Assembly (NCBI RefSeq): GCF_017591425.1
Contig: NW_024464918.1
Coordinates: forward strand, 10,290,001-10,354,000
Length of the DNA stretch: 64,000 nt
Direction: 5' to 3'
Origin: Ochotona curzoniae
Taxonomy: Eukaryota; Chordata; Mammalia; Lagomorpha; Ochotonidae
The position numbers and the translations under genes were made by a program. The stretch's first letter is position 1; each line of letters opens with the position of its first letter. Under the pieces are notes generated by a model. The model had not been told where the DNA came from and ran no database searches. It saw only the letters and a list, made by a program, of their open reading frames with translations. Below, piece by piece: positions 34,225-43,769 of this stretch.

Positions 34225-34690
34225 AAAATGTGCTGTATAACAACACCAGCTGGTGTGGACATAGGGAGAAAGGTACCCTCCTTCACTGTTGATGGGAGTG
34301 TTAGTATGGAGTTAGTATGGAGAGTGCAGAGAGATCTGAAAATTGACATGGTGTGTGATACAGCTATTCCACTTCTGGGAATACCCCCCCCCCAAAATGA
34401 AATCTGAATACAAGAAAGGGGCCTGCAGTCCTATATTCATAGCAGCACAATCTACAATAGCAAAGACGTAGAAACAACCTAGATGTTCATCAAAAGAAGA
34501 GTAGATAAAGAAACTGTGCTATATCTATTCCTTGGAGTAATACTCGACCCTTAGAAAGAATTAAATTCTACCATTCATAGTCAAATGATCCAAACTAGAG
34601 ACCACGATGCTCAATGAAACAAGTGAATTCCAAAAGGACAAATGCCATATGTTCTCTCTGATATAAGGCAATCTTCATATAAGATATAAG
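34225..34690 (+). mobile_element. L1 ORF2 3' end, sense
   Basis: Continuous L1 words: 'acagctattccacttctggga', 'tatattcatagcagcacaatc', 'aacaacctagatgttcatca', 'gagtagataaagaaactgtg', 'gaaagaattaaattctacc', 'tatgttctctctgatataag'. Joined directly to the endonuclease remnant, so either an internal deletion of about 3 kb or two adjacent insertions. A C10 run occurs at about 34,384-34,393. Confidence 0.85.
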
Positions 34691-34799
34691 ATCAGTAACA
34701 CTTTCAATACTAATTTTGCTACATCTCACATGTTTTTATACTTTCATTTCTATCTTTATTTTCATTCATCCAAAAACAAGATTTGTTTTTCTTATTAAT

Positions 34800-34975
34800 T
34801 TCCTCACTGACTCATAAGTCACAAAATAGCATTATTTACTTCAGGAAGGTCTTTAATTTCCTTTTTCCTTTCTTCAGCAATACATTGGTTATTCAGTAGC
34901 ATATTTCACATTGTTGTGTATTTTCTGTTTTCCTCTCTGTTGTTGATTTTGTATTGTGGCTTTTCACTTATAGGG
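34800..34975 (-). mobile_element. Probable antisense L1 ORF2 piece
   Basis: 'aatttcctttttcctttcttcagcaatacattggttattcagtagcatatt' and 'gttgtgtattttctgttttcc' resemble the reverse complement of an internal ORF2 stretch. If right, a reversed L1 fragment sits between two sense L1 pieces. Confidence 0.4.
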
Positions 34976-35310
34976 ATGTATAGTAACTGGGTAGTAGAGA
35001 CTATCACATACAAATGTGAAGATACAATGCAATGTGCATCTCCACTTACAGATCCAAGATGGACTACCAATGAAACTGTCGAATTTATCTTGCTAGTAGG
35101 ATGCTCGGCTCCCTGACATCGTCCATGCCTACAATGTCAGGATACAATCAAAACCGGAATAATGGACCTATGAGTGACCGTGAAGGACTATTCGACTGTG
35201 CTGATACGTGGGAAATGAGTGGGGGAAGGACAAGGATTCAGAAAGTGGGAAAGGGAAATGCCGGAGCCTGTGGAACTGCATCATGGAATAATAAAATAAA
35301 TAAACTTAGA
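34976..35310 (+). mobile_element. Lagomorph L1 3' UTR, sense
   Basis: Same family as 33,005-33,425 in the opposite direction. Ends with 'gagtgggggaaggacaagg', 'ggaactgcatcatggaataataaaataaataaac', the A-rich 3' terminus. Frames at 34,916-35,116 and 35,101-35,550 are read-through. Confidence 0.65.
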
Positions 35311-35605
35311 AAAAAATTACTGTATAAGGGAGAAAGGACCATTTTCCCATTCAATTACTGTTTAGAACACGAATCCTATAGTCATCTTGATATTTATTTG
35401 GTGCAATATTGGACCTTTTTACTGACATTTAAAGTATTTCATCTAAAAAACTTGAAATGGAGAGGAAGAAGGTTGAAAGGGGGGCAGGATGGGAGAGAGA
35501 GAGGGAGAGAAGAAAGGAATATAATGGTGTTCATAGTTATATATATGTAAACCACACTGAATCTGTTATGAACTAAGTAAAACAATAAAAATTTTAAAAA
35601 TATAT
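35311..35605 (+). mobile_element. Second L1 3' terminus, sense
   Basis: A G-rich purine stretch 'ggttgaaaggggggcaggatggg...gaagaaaggaatataatgg', then 'ttcatagttatatatatg', 'aaaccacactgaatctgttatgaactaag' and 'aaacaataaaaattt'. This polypurine tract plus terminal A-tail is the classic end of older mammalian L1s. Confidence 0.65.
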
Positions 35606-36724
35606 GTACATCTGTTTTATGAATAAGTTCTTCATGGATTTCAAAAAGGTTCATACCTTAATATATTCATATTTTAATTCCACTTAGCCATATGTACACT
35701 CAATTGTGTTGTTGGTTATTATTTTGTTAACACTGCTGAAATTGCTAAGTTGTCTACGTTAATGAGATTTTTACATATATATTGGATTCTGATTCCTCTG
35801 AATTGGAAAATCTGAAAACAAACAAAGAGTATGCACATTTCAACGTCACCCCACTTCTCAGCAACCATACTTGTATCCAAAACTGAAGCCATTTAAGAAC
35901 CACTTTGCATTCAGAATCCATCACTCATTTACTTCACTAGTGAGATATTTGCAGGGATTTAAAATCATGGAAGTCGGCTGTAATGAGTTCATGCTTCAGT
36001 GAAAACATTATTGGACGTGTCTATAAAGCCCCCAAACAAAGAACTATAAAAATGTGGAAAAGTGAATTAATTTCAAAGTAAGAGATTCATATAGTATCAC
36101 TTACTTACACAAATACTGTAAGTTTAAAAAATAGTTTGGGGAGATAATTTTTCCTTGATATCTTGCATCTTCGTGTATATTACTTAGAAAGGACTGAGCA
36201 ATCTGTTCTGGGTGATTGAAGACTCTATAATCATGGCCTTGGGTCATAAAATTTAATGCCTCTCTAGCAAAGGACTTATGTGCTTATATCCTTTATAAAA
36301 TATCTGGGTTTCCCCAGCCCCAAGTTTCACTCCGATAAAGCAAACCACGGTATGTCCAGGCATTAGTTTGGACTCCTCTGTATTGTCCCTCCTGTCTTCT
36401 GCCAACACATGAAACAGTAACAGGCTAACCTGTAACTCTGCATAAAATTGGAGCCCCTCCACAACAGACAGGTAATCCTAGTCACAACTTTTCCTATGAA
36501 TTGATAACTTGGATTTAATTCTATTGCAAGTTATGCCACATAACTTCAAGTGTGATTATTCTGTTTAGTCATTTGTTCATGTGGGAGAGAAAAATTATCA
36601 GCCTCCTATAAAGCTATTTGGAATATTCTGGATGAACTGAGCATAACCGGAACACAGTTGCTGTAGCACTGTCATACTACAGTGAAGATCAACACAGGGT
36701 TCCCAGTAAGTTAGGCCAGATTTT
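35606..36724. other. Unassigned sequence
   Basis: No repeat or gene recognised; the 69-codon minus frame at 36,253-36,462 is unsupported. Confidence 0.4.
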
Positions 36725-36862
36725 AAATGTTGGTTCTGTCTAGCTACGTGAACTTGGAATTGCTGCTTCTCTTAAGTCTCAATCTCATTTATAAAATGAG
36801 ACAATAATACCAATATAAGGATGCTGTAAAAAGTGTAACATTAGTGGAGCTTATTAATAAGA
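36725..36862 (+). mobile_element. MIR element
   Basis: Clear MIR order: 'ctagctacgtgaacttggaattgctgcttctcttaagtctcaatctcatttataaaatgag' then 'aataataccaatataaggatgctgtaaaaagt', matching the 'tgtgaccttgggcaagt...cctcatctgtaaaatggg...ataatacctac' core. Confidence 0.85.
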
Positions 36863-37396
36863 ACGTTTCTTTAGAAAATCATCTAGTGTGATAACTTGCC
36901 AACAGCTGAGGATTTACTAGAAAAGAAGGAAATCGCATGCATTTTTACTGTCTTTTTTCTCTTCAATGATTGGGGAATCCTGACGCCTGCATTTCCAAGT
37001 CACAGATTTTTCTTAATCCTAGAAGATATTTTAAGTAATTTTGCAAGGTCAAAAAGCCCCAACCAGGCACTAAATCCACTGCAACAGAATATCCCTTAGG
37101 ATAAATTAATTAATTAATTAATTAATTGATTACACGCCTGCTGGATTTCCTGGGATTTACTTTATTAATGATGGAGCTCTGTACCAGAATAAAAGCTTGG
37201 TTCTTACGGTGGGAACACACTGGTAAGACATGTTTTAGATATGGACATAGACAAGACTCTAGTAAGCATTTCTAGAAAGGCCCTGTGACACATCTGTCCT
37301 AAAGGAATTTCTATACTTGAAAAATAACCCATCCTTAAATAATCATATCAGCCCAGTGAAAGAAAGCAATTGCTAATGTGTCAAATGCGGATTAAA
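36863..37396. other. Unassigned sequence with (ATTA)n
   Basis: Contains a tetranucleotide repeat at 37,103-37,128. Otherwise nothing recognised. Confidence 0.4.
37103..37128 (+). repeat. (AATT/TTAA)n microsatellite
   Basis: Six to seven ATTA units (aaattaattaatt...), self-complementary, in unique sequence. Confidence 0.93.
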
Positions 37397-37722
37397 TGGG
37401 TGTCATTATGGTATAGTGGGTGAAACTCCTGACTACGACACAGGCATTCCCTTGGGCACCTGCTCAAGTCCTGGCTGCTCCAGTTCAGATCCGGTTCCCT
37501 GCTAATGTGTATCACAAAGCAATGGAAGAAGGCCCAAGTACTTGGGACTCTACACCAAACGGAGAGACCTAGAACAAGCTCCTGGCTCTTGGATTCAGAC
37601 AGGCCCAGCTCTGGCCATCGCGGGAAGTTGGACAGTAAATCAGTGAGTAGAAGATTTCTCTTTCTCTCTCTGTTTCTGTCTCTCTACTCTGCCTTTCAAA
37701 CAAATAAACAACTAATGCTTAA
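37397..37722 (+). mobile_element. Old C-type SINE
   Basis: Full-length rabbit-like copy: 'gggtgtcattatggtatagtg', 'gggcacctgctcaagtcctgg', 'tccggttccctgctaatgtg', 'gcccaagtacttgggactc', 'cagctctggccatcgcg', 'ttctctttctctctctg' and an AAACAAATAAAC tail. The B-box region reads GCTCAAGTCCT. Confidence 0.9.
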
Positions 37723-38929
37723 AAATATGAATTAAAATGTGACATTTCATAATGGCAAAAAATTACTAATGGCAATGGCTGATATTAGCCTTAAGATGGA
37801 TTCTGGAAGAGGGGCCACCAGTTTGCATTTATCTTGAGTTGCAATTTTTGCTTACAAACACAATTCTACATTACATGTCTATTTTCTCCTCCAAAATTTG
37901 GAGTTAAATTTTCTAGGCAATCATCAAGATCAACCTCTTATTCATGGTAGCAATTATTTATATAACTATAAAAACAACTAGGTACTTACCTGCTTCTAGA
38001 ATTTGTTCCTTGACAGGGACCTCATAAATTTATTAAGTATTCCTTTGGCTTTTTAATATATCTGCTTCAAAAATATTTTTTAAACCATTGCAAAAGAGAA
38101 TAATATAATGTTCTAGCTACTTTTTATTACTGTATCTTTTCATGAAAAGTATTAGTTATGTCAGCAAACTAAGAAATGCAAAGAAACAACGAATGCTAGC
38201 TGTTTACATTATGTGTGTGTCCAATTCCATGTTTTGGATTGTTCTTGCTAACATTACATATTTATGTCCATTTCTAAGTTTTTACATATTCAGAACTTTG
38301 TATTCACTTTAAATAAAAGAGAGGTTGACAAAAATCTCAGTAATTACACAAAAGAGCAGAAAAAAGTACCTGACAAATTATCTTTGACATAAACTGAGGT
38401 AAATCTAAAAAAAAAAAAAAAAATTGAGGGTAAATAGTAATGCAACAGTGGAAAGCTGACAAAAGATGAAACTACGCATTTTCAAATGAATCACCTGCCT
38501 CCTGGAAAAACGTTCTGTGAGGTCACTCTAACTCAGAATGGATGGGGCGCAGACTCTGGGATGACGAATGGGCAGCTTGGAAATGGAGTAACATGGAGTA
38601 CAAAAGCTCACCACTCAGGGGTCTATGTGACAGATTCTATCTACCCTGTGCTGAGAGTATGAAAGAAGTTATGTTTAAAACTGAGGGAAGCAGAAATCAT
38701 TTGCAGTACATTAACTTAATTTGCACAGTCTCTGTTGAGACCCTGGGAAGTCATTCTACTGAGGGAACTCTTAAATTATAGGTGGTGTATTTTCTGTACA
38801 ATGAACCTGAGTTATTAAAAGTGCCAACTAATCTTATCAACCACCTATTGTTAGCCAAATTGTGAAATTCATTATGATATTTTCCAACAGGAAATTTTTA
38901 AGTAATTTAACCAAATGAACTTATTTCAA
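37723..38929. other. Unassigned sequence
   Basis: AT-rich, with a poly-A run at 38,409-38,423. The 79-codon frame at 38,542-38,781 has no recognisable domain. Confidence 0.4.
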
Positions 38930-39065
38930 TTCACATGTATTTGCTGAGCGCCTATTTTTACTCCTATTGAAGCATTATAGGGAATGCACAGCAGAATAAA
39001 ATGTAGTTCTCTTTCCCCATCTTCAAAGCGTTTCCATCTATACAGGAACTTACAATGGGTACGCC
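38930..39065 (+). mobile_element. Possible ancient L2/MIR-class repeat
   Basis: 'atttgctgagcgcctattttta', 'agggaatgcacagcagaataaaatg', 'atctatacaggaacttaca' follow the common 'tattgagcacctactatgtgcc ... gagcttaca' motif of old mammalian repeats. Family uncertain. Confidence 0.45.
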
Positions 39066-39713
39066 AGATATCTACACTAGAAGGCATCATCGCGAAAGGG
39101 CCATTATTTGAGGAGGTGCAGGCTTCTTCAGGACAAAGCCATGGCTTCATGCCTCACTGTGTCCTCTGCCCTGAGCATAAGGCCCAGCTTGTCCACACAG
39201 AAAGAATTTCAAAGTAGAGAAAAGAAAGATGGGTGAAAACCGGTATAAAATGTAAGATGTTGGAAATTAATCAAGGTGTAGCTCAGGAAAAAACCATAGA
39301 AAAGTGTTTGAATTAGACCTTTGAAGAAAGAATATTTTTGACCAGCAATTTCTCAAGGAACTGTTATTTAAGCAGTACAATTCAGCATGAAAAAAAAAAT
39401 TCTTATATATGAGTAATAAAACTCCCCAAACAAAACAAAAATCAGTGAAGACCTAGCAGTAGTTTTGACTGCAACAGTTTAAGATTTAAAAAGTACCTCT
39501 AGGACATATATTTGGGAAATTTATCTGACAGAGTACCAGAGCGAAAACTTTTGTTTCATTTTTGTTTTTATCATTTGTTTTTTTCATTTTTGTCTGGTAT
39601 TCTAATAAGAGCTTTCTGTTAATGACAGGAGCATTATTCATTCCCTACATTTATTTACAACTGTTTGAGGCATAATATATTGTACATATGCCATAAGAAT
39701 ATGAATTCCGTTT
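39066..39713. other. Unassigned sequence
   Basis: Nothing recognised. Confidence 0.4.
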
Positions 39714-40031
39714 TTTAAAGATGTATTTCTTGTTATTGAAAAGTCATATTTACAGAGAGGAAGAGAGACAGAGAGCAAGATCTTCCATCCACTGGTTCAC
39801 TCTCCTAGTGGCCACAATGAACTGATCCAAAGCCAGGAGCCAGGAGCGCCTCCCTTGCTTCCCAAATGAATGTAGGAACCCAAGGCTTTGAGCTGTCCTT
39901 GACTGCTTGCCTAGGCTACAAACAAGGAGCTGGATCAGAAGTGGAACAGCTGGGATATAAACAGAGCCCATATTGGATCCTGGCACATGCAAGGCAAGGA
40001 CTTTAGCCACTAGGCTATTGCTTCAGGTCCA
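39714..40031 (-). mobile_element. Pika-type SINE, reverse orientation, diverged
   Basis: Minus-strand copy with tail-side 'aaagatgtatttcttgttattg', 'ccatccactggttcactctc', 'aggctttgagctgtccttgactgcttgcctaggc', 'gatcctggcacatgcaaggc' and head 'ggacctgaagcaatagcct'. The frame at 39,750-40,010 is read-through of its sense strand. Confidence 0.9.
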
Positions 40032-41057
40032 CATATGTAAATATACATGACTTTCATACACATAAGAATGTACAATTAGATCAGTATCTGTAAAACCTCT
40101 ACGTTTCCTTTACCTGTTAACACTCCAGTAAAGGATATCATTATCGTTCCCTTTACTAACACGTATTAGTTTTGCCCATCTTTGCATTCTATATAAATGT
40201 AATCACCTACTTACTATAAAGTTATCAGTCTACTGGATCTAAAACATATAAATTAATTAAAAGAGTCTCCATGGATTGCAAGCATTCAATGTGTCCTTAA
40301 TTGATTATTGTTATGGATATTGGAAAGCGATTGGAATAACTAGAGAAGCTAATTTTTTACTAAAATTAACTTCAGAGGAGATTATGAGAAAATAAAATTA
40401 CATCAAGTATACAGAAAATAACCTTGTCCAAAACAACTTTGGGCACTTCCTTTGGGAGGTTCCCGTGTTAAATATGACCTCCTTGAGGCCTACTCATTAT
40501 CCACACATATTCAATATGAAGAGAATAGAATCTACGCAACGTCATTTCACTGAGAGAATCAGCAATATCTTTGTATTTACGTTTCCTTTTTTCTTCTGAC
40601 ACTCTGTTTACTTCGCAATAACTCGTAACAGAATTTGATTTGGTCAATTGCCTTCCATTCAATGCATTTATCATTAATGCAGTTTTCAATTATGGATGTG
40701 CTAATTGATATTCCTAAAAGTTTTAAATAAAAGGATTTCCCTCATAAGTAATTTAAATTCAATCCTTACTACATCTCATCTCTAAGTACCAATTTAATCA
40801 ATGATTTCCATATACATTATGCATTTTATTCAGCACCAAAGCATTGTATATCAAAGTACTTGTTTTTAAATTTTCTTTAATTTATTATGTACCCTGAATA
40901 CGAAATTTAGGTGTTGATTATTTTTACCATAATATATGGGCATCACAAATACAATTTGCTAACATTAAAATCATTTTACTGAGGAATCATTGTACAAAAT
41001 TTAGTCTATAAACATTAGGAGGCATACAGAATTAGAATAGAGCAAAGCTTTTCATTA
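40032..41057. other. Unassigned AT-rich sequence
   Basis: No repeat or gene recognised. The 73-codon minus frame at 40,468-40,689 is unsupported. Confidence 0.4.
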
Positions 41058-41360
41058 ATTTTTTCTCATTTTATTGGAAAGTTATAAAAACAGAGAATTC
41101 CATCCCCTGGTTCAGTCGAAAAAATGTCTGCAACAGGCAGGAGTGTGTCAGCTCAAATCCAGGCACCTAGAACTCAATCCAAGGCTTTCATACTGAGTGG
41201 CAGGGGATCAAGCACAGAAGCCACGCCACCTGCCTCACAGAGCATGCGCTAGTAGGAGAATGAAACAAAAATGAAGAAGCCAGGATTAAAACCTGAGACT
41301 CCAATATACTATGCAGGTATTTGCAGCAGATCCTTAAAACTTTGATCAAATGCCCACCTA
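41058..41360 (-). mobile_element. Old C-type SINE, reverse orientation
   Basis: Highly diverged minus-strand copy: 'tctcattttattggaaagtt', 'ccatcccctggttcagtc', 'atccaggcacctagaactcaatccaag', 'gccaggattaaaacctgagactcc', 'gatcaaatgcccacc'. Confidence 0.7.
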
Positions 41361-41496
41361 AAAAAAAATGTTTATTCATAGAACACAAAATCTACCTTCT
41401 ATGGAAGGATTTATCTTTGGCACATCTATGGAAAATGATAATATTTACAGAAAAACTATCCCTTGCTTATTTAGACTTTTATTAGAATTTATTTGC

Positions 41497-41735
41497 AAGG
41501 GTTGGTGTTGTGGCATGGCAAGTTTTCCTCTACTTGAGATGCTGGCATTCCAATAAAATGTGTTGCTAATGGTCTGGGAAAAACAGCGGCAGATGGACCA
41601 AATGCTTGGGCCGCTGACACCTGCCAAGGGACTCCTATGAAAGCCTATGCCCAACCCTGATGATTACAGCCGGGTGGGGAGTCGACCAGCAGATGGAGGC
41701 TCTCTCCCTCTGACTTTCAAATAAAGAATCCAGAC
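41497..41735 (+). mobile_element. Old C-type SINE with internal deletion; template of an inverted copy
   Basis: Begins 'agggttggtgttgtggcatg'. About 50-60 bp of the usual body is missing, leaving a junction 'ggcattccaataaaatgtg' that is not family consensus. It continues 'ttgctaatggtctggg' to 'ctctctccctctgactttcaaataaag'. Positions 41,547-41,596, including this private junction, reappear inverted inside the SINE at 42,249-42,298. Confidence 0.85.
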
Positions 41736-42140
41736 ATATACATATGTCACTTCCACCTTTCAGCACATCTAGTGGAAAAGCAGTTTCCTTACAGAATTTT
41801 ATGGAATAATCAATGTATCTCTAGGTTGCATTTTCGATTTTTACTAAATGTCTTTTTTCAGCAGTTTTGAGTTAAAACCAATTGATCAAACTTGCAGCAA
41901 AGGATCTTGAAATCCAATTGTAGCACTCATCTTAAACTGCCCTCTGTAGGAAACAGATCACTTCTATAGTCTTATACTCTGTACAAATTTGTAGACCCCA
42001 CCTCTGTGAATTTCAGGAAGTTATTTTCCTAGATTTGGTGTATGTGCTGTTGAAGTGAGCATGATATTTATTGACTTAGTAGTGAATATTAATACTAAAA
42101 CCTCAAAGTGACTATTTTCACAAATATTCTGTGACATAAG
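41736..42140. other. Unassigned sequence
   Basis: Nothing recognised between the two SINEs that share the inverted segment. Confidence 0.4.
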
Positions 42141-42153
42141 ATAACTAAACCAA

Positions 42154-42548
42154 GAGTCCAGTACAGTAGCCTAGCAGCTAAAGTCCTCACCTTGAATGTG
42201 CCTGGATTCCATATAGGCACCGGTTCTAATTCCAGCAGGCCCCACTTCCCATCTGCTGCTGCTTTTCCCAGACCACTAGCAGCACATTTTATTGGAATGT
42301 GGCCTGGGAAAGCAGTCAGGAATGGCCCAAAGCCTTGGGAACCTGCACCCACGTGAGAGACCCAGAGGAGACTCTAGTTTCCTGGCTTCAGATCGACACA
42401 ATTCCAGCTACTGCAGCCACTTGGGGAGTGAATCAATGGACAGAAGGTCTTCCTCTCTGTATATCTGACTTTCCAACAACAACAGCAACAACAAAAAGTA
42501 AACTGCATATTTACACATTGCCTGCAATAATCTCTTTTATTAAAAAAA
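42154..42548 (+). mobile_element. Pika-type SINE with inverted insert and probable 3' transduction
   Basis: Flanked by an exact 13-bp TSD ataactaaaccaa (42,141-42,153; 42,549-42,561). The body is interrupted at 42,249-42,298 by 50 bp that replaces about 14 bp of consensus. The insert is the reverse complement of 41,547-41,596 with four mismatches. The SINE's own tail is a (CAA)-type run (about 42,474-42,497). Between it and the right TSD lie about 50 bp of non-SINE sequence, with a TTTT Pol III terminator (42,535-42,538) and a final A8. Reading frames at 42,299-42,556 and 42,374-42,847 are read-through. Confidence 0.93.
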
Positions 42549-42561
42549 ATAACTAAACCAA

Positions 42562-42839
42562 ACTCTACCTGTATTGGTAATATTAAGACACTATAAATCA
42601 TACATTGCATCTGAACCTTTAACACCCAATAGGTCCTTGCATATTTCAAAGCCTCTTTGCAAAACATTCTGACATTAATGGTCAATATCATTTCTAATAA
42701 ACTTAGATTTCCTTCAAAGATAAAGGTATTTCTTCCTTGCAAAATATCAGAACTATCTCTCCCAAATCTTACATAATATGTATATAAAAACCTTGATGTA
42801 ACAATAAATGGCATTGAAATAATGGGAAAGAGAATTATA
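42562..42839. other. Unassigned sequence
   Basis: Short spacer before L1-derived sequence; nothing recognised. Confidence 0.4.
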
Positions 42840-42940
42840 ATAAACAATTGGTGAGAAAATGATATAGTGACTTTGGAATATAGTCTGGGAGATTCTACAA
42901 TATTAAAAATGGGATTAGCACATGATCCAGAATTTATATC

Positions 42941-42942
<2 letters not shown>

Positions 42943-42981
<39 letters not shown>

Positions 42982-42990
42982 CACACACAC
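42943..42990 (+). repeat. (CA)n microsatellite
   Basis: About 24 AC units with one ATG interruption near 42,979-42,981, within L1-derived sequence. Confidence 0.96.
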
Positions 42991-43035
42991 TCAAGATAAA
43001 AGAAAAACACACACTGTCCAAAAGATTCAAACATA

Positions 43036-43365
43036 GGGCCCAGCGGCAGCCTAGTGGCTAAAGTCCTTGCCTTGAACGCACCAGGATCCCATATGGGCAC
43101 TGGGTTCTGGTCCCGGCAGCTCTGCTTCCCATCCAGCTCCCTGCTTGTGGCCTGGGAAAGCAGTCAAGGATGGCCCAAGGCCTTGGGACCCTGCACCCGC
43201 GTGGGAGACCTGAAGGAAGTTCCTCATTCCCGGCTTCCGATCGGCACAGCACTGGCCGATTCACTTGGGAAGTGAATCATCGGATGGAGGATCTTCCTCT
43301 CTGTCTCTCCTCTTCTCTGTATATCTTACTTTGTAAATAAAAATAAATAAATCTTTAAAAAAAAT
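43036..43365 (+). mobile_element. Young pika-type SINE nested in L1
   Basis: Full-length copy with clean head 'gggcccagcggcagcctag', 'atcccatatgggcactgg', 'ggcccaaggccttgggaccctgc', 'cccgcgtgggagacc', and tail AATAAAAATAAATAAATC. It splits an L1 fragment, so it is younger than that L1. No clear TSD. Frames at 43,054-43,275 and 43,058-43,264 are read-through. Confidence 0.94.
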
Positions 43366-43769
43366 TTTACATATAAAGGCAATATTACTCATAAAGCCTA
43401 AAATAGCAGAAAGAATTTAAAAGTCCCCAAACCAGTAAAAGGACAAACATAATGTGGCATGTGCATAAAACAAATATTACTTAGTCATAAGTAATACACT
43501 ACACTGAACTTGGCATGCAAGGGAAAGGTTTTACATATAGAGTCATGATTATACAGACTGGGTAGTTCAAGAAATACTCTGTCTACTCAGACCTGATGCT
43601 GCTTCAAAAATGGCACAAAACAGTAGGGCAGAGATAAAATGGTAGACAATATAAGAGAGCCTACCCAAATTTAAAAAAATGTCAAAATGTTGCCATATAT
43701 CTTTTGTGGCTGCAATGGATCAGTGAAATGAACACCTGGGGTGTTTTTTGGAAAAAAAAAATTGATGTA

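Larger units (their letters stand above)
42840..43620 (+). mobile_element. Old L1 3' end, interrupted
   Basis: L1-like 'gtgactttggaatatagtctggg', 'gatccagaatttatatcctac' before, and 'aatagcagaaagaatttaaaag', 'gtaaaaggacaaacataatgtgg', 'attacttagtcataag' after, a younger SINE (43,036-43,365). A (CA)n run has expanded inside it. The outer limits are approximate. Confidence 0.6.

Noticed and set aside
33005..35310. Twin-priming inversion of a single L1
   Set aside because: Twin priming inverts a 5' segment of one copy; here both orientations carry a 3' UTR, so at least two events are needed.
35101..35550. 149-codon plus-strand frame
   Set aside because: Runs through two L1 3' UTR pieces, including the purine-rich tract.
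42374..42847. 157-codon minus-strand frame
   Set aside because: Starts in A/T-rich unique DNA and ends in antisense SINE; no domain or conserved residues.
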